Under the pieces are notes generated by a model, which did not search any database, had not been told where the DNA came from, and saw only the letters and a program-made list of their open reading frames with translations. DNA of 64,000 bases from Aspidiotus rigidus (taxonomy: Eukaryota; Arthropoda; Insecta; Hemiptera; Diaspididae), in assembly GCA_035079385.1 (NCBI GenBank), contig JAVHKY010000061.1:1302001-1366000 (forward strand), read 5' to 3'. Of this stretch, positions 22,727 to 35,880 are shown piece by piece (position 1 is the first letter of the stretch; every line of letters begins with the position of its first letter). Both the position numbers and the translations under genes were made by a program.

Positions 22727-24495
22727 TTTGAGAAATTCGAAAATTTCGGTGACGACACAATGAATAGGTTGTGAAATATATCTAATCCAAAAATGGGAAG
22801 CCAGTCGCGCATTAGATAGCAGTCTTTACAAAGTACGATATATTAGAGCGGTGGATGCAATCGCAAAAGTGACGACGAGGAGTGGTAGCCAATTTTTTAA
22901 AAGTTCTCGAAGTCATAGATCGCATCACTATCTCAAGAAAATTTTCAACACTCCTAATGTGTAGGCTTTGTTATTCTGCACCATGGTAAGAACGTGTTGC
23001 CGCTTCTTCAAAATCCAAAACTGCAGGGTGAATTTCTCTCCAAAATATCAATGTAAAATGAAAAAAGAATGAGTAAATCTAATCGATACCAAAAATTAAT
23101 GATTATAAAGTCAAATAAATTATCAAATAATGAATAAATCCGATACGTTCAAATTTTAAAAAGCACTTTTTCAGCAGAGGTATTCTGAAAAATGAAGGGA
23201 GACTGAGGGTCAAAAAAGCGTAGCTTTAGCTCTTTTCAAGAAAATCTGTCCTTTGAGTAAACAAAACATCTTTCATACCCGTAAAATTTTTTATCGATAC
23301 CTACGTTAAATCATCGTACAAATAATTACTTTTATCCTTCAGCAAGAATTTCTGTAGAGAATTACGCCACGAAATCGGAATGACTTGCATCACCTATGTA
23401 CTTAACTCTTTCGCATTCTTTCCTGTGGTATGTTACACTCGCTGTTCGAATTTGTTTTTCCATATTGTCGCGGTTAGAACAATGGGCTTTAGGCAGAATG
23501 GAGAGAGAAGTTTGCTCCCTTAATCTCGTTGATAAATTTGTAGAATATTATGTGTGTTGTTATGACCAGTATTCGACAAATGATCGCTACAAAAATAATA
23601 CGTTAATCTATCCTTTGAAGGAGCTGTATAGTATGGCCACGAAGAGATACGTCTACTCTATAATTTAGAAAGGAAAAGATGCAAAATAATCGCTGCTTCA
23701 AGTTGCTCTTGTTTCATAACCTCGGATCTCCTTTCTTAATATTATACGTCTTTTTCGTATACTGTAAACGTTGGTAGGTACTCGTACACTTATAAATAGA
23801 GTTGAAATGCATTTGTTATTCGACTAGAATGGATAAGGAATAGAAGCTACACTTTTCCTTCTGTAAAATGTCCTCTCATGTCGAATCATTCAATTAATTT
23901 AAAATATAAACCTCGTAGAAACCATTTTCTCATTTACTCGTACTCTCACAACCGTATCTTACATAATCGCGTATGCAAAATTGAAAGGGTGTGCTTATTA
24001 AGGAAATATGGAATGTTACCAGCTGGTGCAAGATTCGGTCAAGGAGGTAATCATAGATCCAAAGTGACGTAAATTTTGCGGTTCATACGAAAGGAAATTA
24101 AATTCTCATTAAAAATGATGTATGAGACATACAGTTCATGATATGCCGGAAAGTACTATGATCACCGTTTTGATAGGTAGCCTATTGTATCCGTGTACAA
24201 CTTGCCTTCTATTCCGTGTTTCATACGCGGATAAAAGCGTAATATTTCGTAAAATTAAATTTGTATCATAGAGTGAGGGGGCATACAATTTTGGTTCATT
24301 ATTGAAATTTCTAGTAGCAATTTTTATGACAATTCTGAGGCCTGGTACGACAAAATAGGGCGTTTGTTGTTTGTTTGAAATAGGTATGTGTGTGCGTATA
24401 TGAGTATTCATTCAATTCAATTATTGGTTACAAAGACACTCACCCGTATTCGTAAATTATAAACTTCAAAAAGCTTGTTTTGACTTGTCAGGTCT

Positions 24496-24780
24496 TCACA
24501 AAACTGCGGGTATATTGAACTTTGGCTCATTTTCCTCATACGACTTCAGAATTTCTACACACTCGTCGTGCATAGTACGATCCGTGCAATGTTTCCACCT
24601 TATGTCCTTGGGCTTGGCCACAAATTTGTGCCTGCTGTATTCGCGAGATAGCGTTGCTTTCTTGGAGGTCGCCAACGATGAAAAATGAGAATAGATACGC
24701 TTTTGAATTCGAACGGCTTCATTTTGTTGGTCTAACATATCATTTTTTAAGAAAACTAAATCATTCGCAAGTTTTTCCAT
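24496..24780 (-). CDS. Unassigned 94-residue open frame
   Basis: A complete ATG-to-stop frame with a plausible amino-acid composition. It starts with a coiled-coil-prone segment (KLANDLVFLKNDMLDQQNEA), continues basic (QKRIYSHFSSLATSKKATLS) and ends FNIPAVL. I do not recognise it. It lies antisense within the 25-kb Shab intron and has no neighbouring frame that extends it. It could be a nested small gene, an exon, or the end of a decayed element. Real coding status is uncertain. Confidence 0.25.
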   Translation of the reverse strand: MEKLANDLVFLKNDMLDQQNEAVRIQKRIYSHFSSLATSKKATLSREYSRHKFVAKPKDIRWKHCTDRTMHDECVEILKSYEENEPKFNIPAVL

Positions 24781-25409
24781 TGTATTTTTTCAAATCGTTT
24801 TTGTTCTCGTCACTTTCACTCACACAACGTCATCTACTAGAATCAGTTGTTTGGTGACACAAATTTGCGGACACAATTTCCATGTCGCATCTTGCCTATC
24901 TACGAGTATACTTCTCTATTGTACAACAATTCAATCAAACCAAAAAGTACTCGTGTGGAACGTCGATTGGCCCTTTTTGGACCGCTCATCTGAAAGGAGC
25001 GCCAGTAGTCGGGTCGGCATACTTGTAGAGAAGAGAGGATTTTTTACCCGCAAGAATAGGTAGATAATTAGAAGAGAAATTAGTAACGAGGCTTTGCCCC
25101 CCACAGAATTTATTTTAAATATTTATTCGACGTTTTGTCCAAACTGGGAGCCTTTATCAAGACGAAACGAGAACTGAAAGATAGAAAAATACAAACGATG
25201 ACTACTTTTCTAATTAGCATATTTGTAATTCGGATAGATCGAGAAGATGAACGTTAGCGTTAGGAATGGAAACGTGGCTTCTGAAACCAGGGTTGAATAA
25301 AAAGTGAATCAGTATATAAAAATTTTCAATGCACATTAGTCAAAAATGAGCGCAACTACCGCGAACACAAAGCGAGCAAACTTATAGAGCGTGAGATTAC
25401 TTTTTAGAT

Positions 25410-25410
25410 G

Positions 25411-25443
<33 letters not shown>
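25410..25443. repeat. Poly-T tract
   Basis: A run of more than 30 T, possibly a reverse-oriented poly-A tail of a retroposed sequence, but no identifiable body was seen next to it. Confidence 0.8.
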
Positions 25444-26588
25444 CTCCTTCGAAATGCAAACAATTTTGTTTTTCCCTTTAAAATATCCTAGCTCTCTGAT
25501 GCTGGCGCTGATCAGTCCATTCAAATGTTCGTTTTTGTGGAAGATTGCAATAGATTGATTTTCCTGTGACGTCACCGCACTAAAGCAGTCCATCAGCTTT
25601 AACCAGTATCACGATTAGCATAGGACTAGAATAAAATAAATTTTCGGTTCACATGAATAAAAACGCGTTCCTTCGGTGCTTCGTTGTAAGACGCGAAGAC
25701 GCGTTTTTTTACTTTAGGGCTCGAAGAGTTAGGTTGTGCGCATGCGCGCATTTTGTATGCGTGTTCTTGGTCTATCTGATCTTTTAATAATTTTAAATAT
25801 AACACTCGAATTTTTCCTTGTGTTCATTAATTGTAAGAAAATCACAATTTCGTTATTCTATGTATGTTTCCATCAACAATGTTACGATGCTCTAATAAAA
25901 AAGTGAAAATTTTAGTTATAGATCATCTCGCATTTGCGTTTTTATTCGTGTGAACCAAAAAATAGCGTACGCCACACGTGAACGGAGGAAAGCGATATAC
26001 TCGCGCTGCATGGCGGCCCTCGCCGCGGCTCGGGTCGCCAAAGCGCTCGTATAGAAATCGCTCTCCTCCGTCCCTCATAGCGTAATATACTATAGGATCA
26101 TTTTGGTCATTCATTCATACTGAAAAAAAAAGAAATTTAAGATCGAAAAATGTATTTTCATTTGTAGGGAAGCTTAAAGATTGTGAATATCAACTTTTTG
26201 TTCCCTATTCTTCTGTTTGAAGTACTGATGAATGATCGTAACGTTTACGTTCCTATAGTAATTTTATGGAAGTCGATATAGTGAAATACGCATTTTATCA
26301 ATAGATATGACGTCACAGGAAAATTGGTTTATCCTAAAAACTATCTATGTATATTCTTACACGCTGGCACTCGCAGCCAAAATAGTTAGTTTAAGGAGGA
26401 TACCTACTAATGATATAGTAGTAGCCGAGTGTCAGTCGATTTCTCTACATATTTTTGAGTTTAGATCGGCAATTGGCAAAAAGGAATGCGCTAAAATGTA
26501 GACAATCACTCAATTTTCACACCTAGGTACATGATGTACTTAATACGTGAATCAACGTTTTTCTTTCTACTTTTTCTCTGCTCTTCTC

Positions 26589-26695
<107 letters not shown>

Positions 26696-27107
26696 CTCTT
26701 CTTTTTTTATTACCGCACCATTTGTAATTTGAAGAATAACTCGAGCATTTTTTGTAAATATTTACTCCTTCAGATACATTTTTATCAAAATAGTCTAACA
26801 ATTCAGGCGTTTGTATCATTTGACTAATCAGTTTTGGTAAAATTTATTTCGGATGGATATTTCGTTCTTTCTTTATACTGTAATAATACAATATAATTGC
26901 AAGCACAGTGTGTACCCATGAAACAGGGTGAAATCGTGTATAATTATTTATTTAAAACAGGCTTGGTTACGGTATTTCTGCTCACCCCAACGTCTCTCCG
27001 CTTATCCGGGTCGAAGTCGTCCAAAATGTTGATCTCTTCAAAGGTATCTACTTTCCTTTGCGTGTGCGCGCACCGGGTAAGTTTTCATATTAAAGTGATT
27101 GATCGTC

Positions 27108-27110
<3 letters not shown>

Positions 27111-27138
<28 letters not shown>

Positions 27139-27186
27139 CATACATACATACATACATACATACATACATACATACATACATACATA
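27111..27186. repeat. (CATA)n microsatellite
   Basis: About nineteen CATA units. Confidence 0.95.
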
Positions 27187-29639
27187 CTCGTAATACACGC
27201 AGCTGTACTCTGCACATATTTGTACGATAGGTACCTACCATTATTGATAATAAGTCCCGAGAGTAACTGGTTTACTGCTGTATGCGTAACGTTACCGTTT
27301 GTTTAGTCTGCGCCGGGTATCTCCTTCCTATCTTTGATTCTCAACTGCCTATCACGCCATAATCTGAATACTCATTCGGTGAAGGTGATCTCGTGGATTT
27401 AGTGATACGAATTAATTCTGGTCTCAAGATTGCGATTGTTTTCACCTCTTTGTACGCGAACAAAATAGAGAGGCAGTTGGCCGCATGCGGCTATTACTTC
27501 ATATTTGTAATTTGAAATTTGACTATACCTAACAACAAAATTAACAGTGTTAATTTGAATACCCGAGTGAATATTTGGGATACGTACGTTTGTAACGGAT
27601 ATACCAAGAGGTGCCTTTTGACAATCTTTATCTGATGGGTCATTGTCAGATTCAGAAGATAAATTTAATGTATTACAAGAAAACAATTCAATTCATTCAA
27701 AATGAAAAATTATCATCTAAATTAAACTCATTTTTTAATGGTAATTTTATGGTTTCAATTTAGATATGGATTCTTCCTCCCGTGGTCTAATTGAAATGTT
27801 GACTCGTACCAATTTATTTATTTCGTGGGTTTTCACTTATCATTAATTAAAAGAAAAAAAAATACCTATTATTATCAAAAGGAGAGTAAAAACAAAAAAA
27901 TTTTGGTAAGACAGAAAAATTGCTGGGATAAAAAATGTATCACTTCAAAAAACAAGACTGAGCGCCTCGGTATCCGGGTCTCTTGGTTTCATTTTTCCCT
28001 TCGATTGTAAGATAACGGGAATTCACTTTTCTATTTTTCTATTTTTTTTTCTTGAAGTATCCGAAGTTTTTTTCTACCGAGATCTAGAGCTTAAGGAGCT
28101 TAAGAGGGGGGGGGGGGGCTTTTTGAGAAATTTGTCGTGCGCCGTTTGCCGTGCGCCGTCCAGCAAAAAACTTGGAAAAATGTCGACTCTCGAGCTATCA
28201 TATATAGCTGGAGATTCGAGAAAAATTTAGACTCTCAAACTATATTACACTAGGCTAATAGTAGGTCTAGGCCATCTTTATACTAGCTTTATCTAAGTCT
28301 AGGCTTCCTTGAATTTTCAATACCAAATCCCATTTGACTCATAAAACAGGTTCCCTGCGTTCCTCGTTTAACTTCGTTAAGGAAGCCGTCGTTTTTTCTA
28401 TATCAAGATCTGGAAACCAAGAGATCCGTATCTTCTTGTTCCATTCGGATCTGGAACCTGAGAGATATGGTTCCTCTTTGCCTATTAACATCTACAAATA
28501 AAATGCAAAGATTCCCCGTAAATGATCACGATACGAGTGTTCCCAGCTAGATTGATGATACCAAACTGAAGAATTTGAGATATATTTGATCAACCAGACT
28601 TTTTCTTGTAAACATTCTGGGACACAACAGCATCGGGTATAATTACAAATAAAGGACGAAATTTTACGCAATATTGTAAGGTATAATTATGAACAAACTT
28701 CGCGCGGTATTATCATCATTATAGATTGACGACTATACCAAAGAGAGATATTAACAAAGACTACTACAAGAAATATAATAAATTTAAATACAAGATTTAC
28801 CTAATACATACTCATGTCAGTCAAATTTTGTACTCAACAATCGTTCATGACGCATAATCTACTATGACTTTGAAGATGACAATTGTCACATGTTTTGCGG
28901 TATATCAATCAGACTGTAATTTTTAGGAAATTTTTTTCACATTGTAAAAAATCATTTCAGGTGATAGCACTTTGAAATGTCGGACAAAGAAAAATAAGAG
29001 CCAGCCTGGTAGCGTGACCAGGCTGTCATCCATATTGTGGCTCGCGCAAATTACTTTTTTGAAGCTATGTGGACGGGGAATTTCTGAAAGTGAGAGAGAG
29101 GTCTCCGACAAAGTTCTATGAAACACTCGCGTTTGTAATTTCGACGATATTGTCGCGAAAATTCTTAATTCGAGTGGGGTTCAACTTCTTTCCTCCCATC
29201 CATTGTGTACGCTCCTATTATCATAATCGTGAGATTCATCCCAATGCTTCAAAAGGATAATATTTTCAACACACATTTAGTAATTAAACGTGATTGGTCT
29301 TTTGAAGAAATGTAATCATGTAAATAACGATTCAAGAGCTATCAAAATAACATTCTTATAGTATTGAAAAGTTTTGAGCTAGTTGTTGAAAAAGTCAGCA
29401 AATTCGGACCAAGAAATGAATGAGAATACGTCAAGAAGAGAATTTTTGTATAAAATAAAAAAATAAATAAAACTGTGGGTATGCTCTATACCTAGTAACT
29501 CACCCACAGAAAAGACATAAAATGGTGTGTTGCGGTTAGCATTTTTTGCCCAAACATGACATAGGTACTAAATAATGTACAAAATGTTTTGGAATTCCTG
29601 AAGTTGAGGAAAATACGGCTAATTAGTTGACCATGCCCG
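27187..29639. other. Shab intron with one dispersed repeat
   Basis: Contains the dispersed repeat at 28105-28397. A short stretch at ~27780-27800 (CCCGTGGTCTAATTGAA) is shared with ~5505-5521. Nothing else was recognised. Confidence 0.4.
28105..28397 (+). repeat. Three-copy dispersed repeat, copy 1
   Basis: A G-run followed by CTTTTTGAGAAATTTG, TGCCGTGCGCCG, two ACTCTCGAGCTATCATATA-type words and an end in TTAACTTCGTTAAGGAAGCC. The same sequence occurs at ~48341-48660 (same orientation) and ~59468-59805 (opposite). Non-coding; class unknown. Confidence 0.75.
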
Positions 29640-30825
29640 TTCAATTCGTCGCGAACGATTCGCCACCGGCCATGGTCTCATTATTCGCCGCGGGGTCAAC
29701 TTGCCGCAAATACAATTTGCCGCAATAAAATGGTCAAATTTGCTGCAAAAATTTGTAATGGATGAAGAAAGAAAAAACTTATGAGTATACGAAAAAATGT
29801 AGTATTACTAATTATGTGCTATACCTCTGAGATATTCAATAGTTTTCCAATTTTTGTAGTCGTTCACTATGGTAACGATACGTGAGTCTATATCTACATA
29901 TTCCTTTTTTTTAGCCGGAGATAGCAGACCCAACTCTCCTTGCGGATATTTCCCGTCCCGTGATTTTTGGCATGTTTTCAGGTTATTGATGAATATTACT
30001 CATATTGACGGATGCACACAATTGAGTTCCTCCTGTATTTTGTGATGGCCAGCTGCAGTCATATATTAATATATTATTCGTTCGAGCTTCTCCATGTATC
30101 GTCCATTGGTACACGTTCCACCAATCCAATTTAAATCGGAGCTCTTTCCTTGATCTCCTAGTCGGACGAACGAGGAGCTCTAGACGCCAATCAATGCATT
30201 CCCGATTACTAAGCACGGAATCATCCATCGAAAACAACAAAATTGTAAAATACGTAACAAAAAGTCAAATTTTTGAGGTGAGGGATTCGAACTTGACCAG
30301 GATTCTGTCGTCCTCCAATACACACAGGTGATTCGACAATACTGTTAATGCACGTCATACGTTAACCTGGTTCGTTCTAGCTTCCACGCGCTATCGAGCA
30401 CGTGCCCTATTTTTTTAGTTCTGGCTTTCGCTACCCTACGAAACTGGTTTCTTCTCTTGTACCTTATTCATTTTATTTACTCTGCTTAAATAAATACCTT
30501 TGAACACGATGTACGTCTTGGTTTCCTTCGCGTCGTGCAAATGTACACGAATATATACGCGAATCCTTTAACAAATACTAAATTAACTTATCTTTCCATT
30601 GTAAAATCAAACATGACCAGCTCTAAGCGACGTCAAAAGTCACGTATCATTAGAAACCCTCAAATCAAAATTATTGCCTATCATGGAATAAGTAGGAAAA
30701 GTGAAAAGAAAAAAGCATAAGTTTTCATTCGACTCTACACGACTTTTCCTTTGCGGCGATTTCATTGCGGCAAAATGTATCTGTCGCGAATAATGGGACC
30801 CTGACTGGCGGTTAATCAGTTATTT
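29640..30825. mobile_element. TIR element with iterated TTGCCGCAA words
   Basis: The left end has ATTCGCC/TTGCCGCAA-type words at about 29658, 29683, 29700, 29716 and 29739. The right end has the complements TTTGCGGCGAT, ATTGCGGCAAA and GTCGCGAATAAT at about 30752-30804. Outside these, CATTATTCGC is an inverted match (left ~29679, right ~30800). The 1.2-kb body contains two unassigned short frames (minus 29983-30240, plus 30535-30720) and a tRNA-like B-box. No transposase was recognised. The same architecture is seen in the MULE-bearing element at 19.6-20.6 kb. Confidence 0.6.
30270..30370 (-). repeat. tRNA-like SINE fragment (minus strand)
   Basis: A B-box-like GTTCGAATCCC on the minus strand (complement of 30282-30292), followed by CTCACC and an A/T-rich tail. 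No complete tRNA fold. Lies inside the 29.6-30.8 kb TIR element. Confidence 0.35.
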
Positions 30826-31319
30826 TGGGGCAAAAATTCCAACGTATGATATGTATTTTGTGTGTGTCCACGTGTGAGTGACCAACCAGTGCATACAATT
30901 TTTTAGAAAACGAAAAAATAAATAAAACTCTTGAAAATACAAATTTGAAATCTGATTCGTATGATGAAAAATAATACCTACAATACGTGGAGGGAGTGTT
31001 GCAACGATCAAAATTTTGGAAGGAGTTGAAAACTGCGACGGTATTAGAACCTTTATAATGTTGGGAATTCATTTTTCTAGTTTTACTGATTCTCCTCGCC
31101 CCGACTTAAGCCACAAAAATTCAATTGTGAGTTTGCTTTTGCACTACTCTTTTACCGACTTTTCGTCGAAAAGCGAGTATTACACCCGTCACAGTCGTGG
31201 CAGAAAGGGAGAAAATGAACTCGACGTTTTAGAGGTCATAGATCATCGCTACGTCATTAAAAAAATTCAGGTTTCCTTATATGTATGTATATATATAATG
31301 ATATATATATATAAAAATA

Positions 31320-31530
31320 TGTCACGATTTTTATCGAAACTCGTACTTTAGTGAAACTCACGCCCAGTTAACGTAGGAACAAGCGAGGCGCGTGAAACAG
31401 AACCAAAATCCTCCCTTATGCGTCACATAAAACCGGTTACACGTAGGTAAAACATTCGCATGATATACAAAAACGACGGTTCAAGCCCCATGCTTTTTCA
31501 AAAATTTTTTTTTTCTTTTTTTCCTTTTTT
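31320..31530 (+). repeat. tRNA-like SINE fragment
   Basis: A B-box GGTTCAAGCCC at 31478-31488, followed by a long T-rich tail (31498-31535). The upstream part (TCGAAACTCGTACTTTAG, CACGCCCAGTTAACG) resembles the 1020-1245 repeat. Probably the same SINE family. Confidence 0.4.
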
Positions 31531-31639
31531 GTTGTTTTTGCCTACTTTCTTTCATTTGAATGACAATGTTTTTGCAATTGGTTATTGAAATTAAAGAAAA
31601 ACCAAGAAATTAAAAAAGTATTCCCAATAATTTTCTCCT

Positions 31640-33180
31640 TCGAATTCATTTCTTCGTTTTAATTCATTTGTAACACACAGGCATGATACACGAAAGTTTC
31701 ACTTTCATGCTTCTTTTGACACATCTTTTTTCCCTATTCTCCTATATTACACGAGTCAAAACTTACTTACGCTGGACAGGAAGTTCAAATTTACCTTGAA
31801 GTTAACATTTACACAACTTCGACAATTGTCCTATTGATATGAGGGAAACATCAAAAAAATAAAAAATACGAATTTGCAACAATTTTCTCAATTCAATTCA
31901 TTTTTTTTTTCAATTCATTAGTAACAGACAGGCATGATAAACGAAGGTTACACCCTCTTTTTTCCCTCCCTTGAATTCATGCTGGTCATGAAGTTGAAAT
32001 TTACGTTCGTGTATTACTTATTGAGGTAATTATTGCGCCAGCGTGAGTGGAGAGTAAATCACAATGAATACTGAATTTTCTTTTGTTCCATTCATTTTTC
32101 TTCCTATTTTCCTACGTTTTTTGACAATTCTCCTGTTAATATGAGGGAAAATTAATTGAAAAAAACAAAAAAATTTGGCAAGAATTTTCACACTTCAATT
32201 CATTTGTTCATTTTCATTCATTTGTAACACAGTATACCGTTACATTTCCAAAAAATTACCCTGGAATACGGTGACGACACATACGCTGACGATCTGTTCT
32301 CCAGTGACGAAGATCGATAATTCTTTTATCGTCCTTCACAACAATCATAGTGCCCATCTATACCTCCATTCGACTGAGATACAAAAGATGCAGGTTTTTA
32401 CTCAAACTTCAAGTCAATTTCTGTGCAAAAAGTAGTCATTAGTGCTGTCGTGATTCACCTACCACACACCATTGACAAAGAAACTATCTATTCTTTCATA
32501 TTATAGATCACATTTTTAGTATTAATCCATCTCCGAAGGCTTCAGCAGTATGCCAAGGTTTCCATCAAATCAGGGGAGAACCAAAAAAAAAAAAAAATAA
32601 AGAAATTGCTACAATTCTTTCTTCTCACTCGTTTCTTCATTTCAATTCATCAAATTCAGGCTTTTCGTGATTGACCAACTTACCATACACCATTGACAGA
32701 GAGACTATCGATTTCGGAGAAACTATCGATTTTTTTGTATCTAAAAGATTCAGCAATATGCCAACGTCTCCACCAAATCAAGGGAACAACCAAATAAAAG
32801 ATAATAAATGGCAACAATTCTTCCCACAAATCATATTCTTAGTACATCAGAGTAAGATGCACTATTTCATTAAAAGGTCATCATTAGTGCTAAATCGTGA
32901 TTCACCTACAATACACCATTGACGGACAAACTATCGATTTTTCCGTGTAGATGACATTTTCAGTATTAATCCATCTCCGACGGCTTAAGCAATATCCCCA
33001 ATGTTTCCATCAAATCAGGGGAAGAATCAAAAAAAAAAAAAAAGAAGAAGTAAATGGCAACAATTCTTTGTACGAATCACATTTTCAGTGCATCACAGTA
33101 ATGCACTATTTCATCAAAATGCTATGCCAAACGTTTCAATCACATCAAGGCTAAAACCATAAATAAAAAAGAACAATTGC
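31640..33180. repeat. Degenerate tandem array
   Basis: Two related blocks. In the first, units headed TTCATTTGTAACACACAGGCATGATA start near 31660, 31910 and 32217 (spacing ~250-310). In the second, units with CACCATTGACAGA and ATCGATTTTT plus CATCTCCGACGGCTTAAGC start near 32440, 32662 and 32887 (spacing ~222-225). Units are diverged and include A-runs. No coding potential. An old minisatellite-like expansion in the large Shab intron. Confidence 0.6.
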
Positions 33181-34429
33181 AACGATTTTGTAATTTCAAC
33201 GTGCAGTCATATCTCCATCATTCTAATCAAAAAAAGAGAAAAACTACGAACAATTTCTCGTTTTATATTACAGCATTCACTTCCTTCAATTCGCATTATA
33301 ATTGAACTCATTCAGGTACTCGTACATCTTCTAACACATTCTTTTACATAATTTCTCGTTTCCTTTACAAAATACGTTCATTTCATGATTTCACCTAAAT
33401 GAGCAGTTCTTTCAAAGGCATGTTTCAGTACAGAAAAGGACACAAAACCGATTACACTTGTGCACGTGTACAAAACGTGAATTGTCATCCTTCTTTCCCA
33501 TATGAAGGAGAAATATTACCTACCCTTGAAGCGGCGATCAGTGGTCGAGCGGTCAGAGGCGCGGCTGCAACACACCGACATCGTTGTCGCGTCTTCAAAG
33601 TCCGCCTCTCACGCTGAACACGCGGGCGACTTGCGAGTTTCACAAAAATACGGAGTTTCGATAAAAATCCTAACATATAATATAGGGATATATGTAAGAT
33701 TCCGTCACGCCAACAATCTCGGTAACTGCGCTACTTGCAGAGAGGTTTGGCTGGCATAGGTATATTAGGTAGTAGGCCGGTTGATGTTATCATCTTCCAA
33801 GCTACGACATGTTGTTAGCACACAATCGGAACTGTGAACTTTTTGTTGATTCAGTGTTTATCACTGCAATCTCAGAAGTATTGTTGTATTTCGTGAGCTG
33901 TACCACAGTACAGTCTTACATATATATATATAGGGATCAAAATTTGTCCAGACTTATACTCCGAGACTACTGGATGGATTTTCTTGAAACTCAGTCAAGT
34001 TGTAGTGTTATATCTGAAGTTGTGCACCTGTATTTTTTTTGACGATCGGATCAGTAGTTCTCCAGATATACCCAATTAAAAAAAAAATTCCCTGCTCCTA
34101 TAACTCTGATATGGTTTGTTCAATTTTTTTCAAATGTTGATATATTGTAATTTACATGTCTAAAAATGTAATTGTGAACTTTTGGTGTTGATATAATGTC
34201 TGGTTTGTGAGAAATCTCAAATTGAAGCGTGAACTAATTTGATGAAATTTGCAAATATTCGAGCTACTAATATTTTGTAGTACTAAACTTCAGGTAGTCG
34301 CTTTCGTCATCAAAAGCGAAGGGTAACCTTTGATTATGTAGATTGTCAGTGGAGTTGTAGCATAAAAGTTTTATTCATATTTTGGGTTACCTGTTCACAC
34401 ACACGTAAGGATACGCTCTCTATGAATGA
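33181..34429. other. Shab intron, weak repeat traces
   Basis: At 33525-33620 is a GC-rich patch with an A-box-like GGTCGAGCGG but no matching B-box, so not called as a tRNA. At 33930-34080 the wording (CTACTGGATGGATTTTCTTG) is typical of dispersed arthropod repeats. Otherwise nothing. Confidence 0.35.
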
Positions 34430-35880
34430 ATTTTAAGGATGTGTTCGTTCGTGTTGAGTTTGTCATGAATGAATGTTGTGTTAGTATAGTATTAGTGCAA
34501 CAATCCTTTGCGTATAATCTTGTCATTTTTTTGAGTGATATGTGTGAAAGATTTGCTCGTTTGTGTTGAGTTTCTCATGAATGAATGTCATGTAAGGATA
34601 TGCTATAGTATTGGTGAGCAATCCTTTGCGTATAATCTTTCATGTTCCATTTTATATCTTTTCTTTTAATTTTTTTTTTTTCAATTAATGAGCTAATAAG
34701 AGCCTGTCATTAGGGAGTTATAATAAGCTTGGTGTTGTTATTGAGTTCAGATGTGGCAGAGGGAATGAGAGCATGAGAGAAGCATAAGATGAGGGATGAG
34801 AAGTGTATGTGTGTATGAGTGTGAGTGTAGGGTGACTGATTCTGTGGCTAACCCTTACCTATTCACACTCTGTGGCAACAAAATGAGACTACGCGAGGTA
34901 CACAACTTAGTTTTCAATAACATTTTAATTCCAACATCAAATTCTTTTGAAATACTCCGGTTTAAGGTGGGGCGTATAATGACGCGTTGTTCTTGCTCCC
35001 ATACTTGCAAAATGGGGTGGGGCGGTTGCTATTGCACTCTTTTGAGTTTTCATCCATAAGTGTGCGTTTTGAATTCTCTTAAAGATAACATGTTTCAAGG
35101 AAAAAGTTTTTTATACGTACGTGCAAGGACGACACAGTTTTGAAAATAAAAAGAGGCTTTTCCCGCCTCTTTTTATTTTCAATAACATTTTTCGGTTATT
35201 CTCTCATAGATTGCGATGAGAGCGTGAATACAAATTATGATTGCATGAAGAGAGAAGAGCAGCTGGAAATAACCTAGAATGATGCTCGTGAATTGGAGAT
35301 GATCAAGAATGTATTATGAGTAGAGGGGCGAGAGATGGTGAGGATATATGTGAGCCTCATTTAGAGAACGATTTATAGAATGGAAGAAAGGACTTAAGCG
35401 AAATGATGACTTGTAGACAGAGGTAAAAATTATTTCATTTTTTTCATTTAGATTTGTTTTAAATTGACAAGTTACTAAGAGAGTGGGAGCTCAGTGGTTT
35501 TGAAAAGTAAAGATGTGGAAAAAGAAATTTAATTGTTGGAAGAATTGAAAGATCTTGACAACAAATGGAGAGTCATCTGATAGTGCTTCTATGTGATTGT
35601 GAGAGATAAGTCGCTGGAGTTCGGGAGTAAAACTAATTGAAAAGTTATGTTGAATGAGGGAGGTATCAGAGTCGCAATGAGAGCATGAACGAAGGATAAG
35701 ATAAGTGATGAGATGGTGTGTGTGTGAGTCTACAACAAGCAATATAAAAAGATGCTTGAAAATTGGAGATGATCAAGAATGAATTAGAGAGGCAAGAGGT
35801 GGTGAGGATGTGTGTATCTTATTGAGAAAGCGATTCATTGAATAAATTGGAGTACTAGAGTTAAAGTTTGAGCAAAAAAG
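34430..35880. repeat. Region of diverged internal duplications
   Basis: GTGTTGAGTTTGTCATGAATG through CCTTTGCGTATAATCTT occurs at ~34445-34525 and ~34562-34640. GAATTGGAGATGATCAAGAATG occurs at ~35292 and ~35760. GCATGAGAG/GAGAGCATGAA-type segments recur at ~34770 and ~35680. These look like old local duplications without coding sequence. Confidence 0.5.
35142..35180. repeat. Perfect 16-bp hairpin
   Basis: GAAAATAAAAAGAGGC (35142-35157) pairs exactly with 35165-35180 around a 7-base loop. The right stem half continues into TTATTTTCAATAAC. No T-run placement or gene context indicates a terminator in this eukaryotic intron. Confidence 0.7.

Noticed and set aside
23396..23668. 90-residue plus-strand frame
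   Set aside because: No domain, no splice context and AT-rich composition as expected for chance frames.
27111..27186. CRISPR-like regular repeat
   Set aside because: Simple (CATA)n microsatellite in a eukaryotic intron; no spacers.
26923..27193. Frame running into a Tyr-Ile-His-Thr repeat
   Set aside because: Its tail is the (CATA)n microsatellite and its head has no recognisable domain.
33525..33620. Possible tRNA gene (GGTCGAGCGGTCAGAGGCG)
   Set aside because: Resembles a Ser/Leu-tRNA D-arm, but there is no B-box or T-arm at the right distance and no acceptor stem.
35142..35180. Rho-independent-terminator-like hairpin
   Set aside because: Bacterial terminators do not apply in this eukaryotic intron; kept only as a hairpin.
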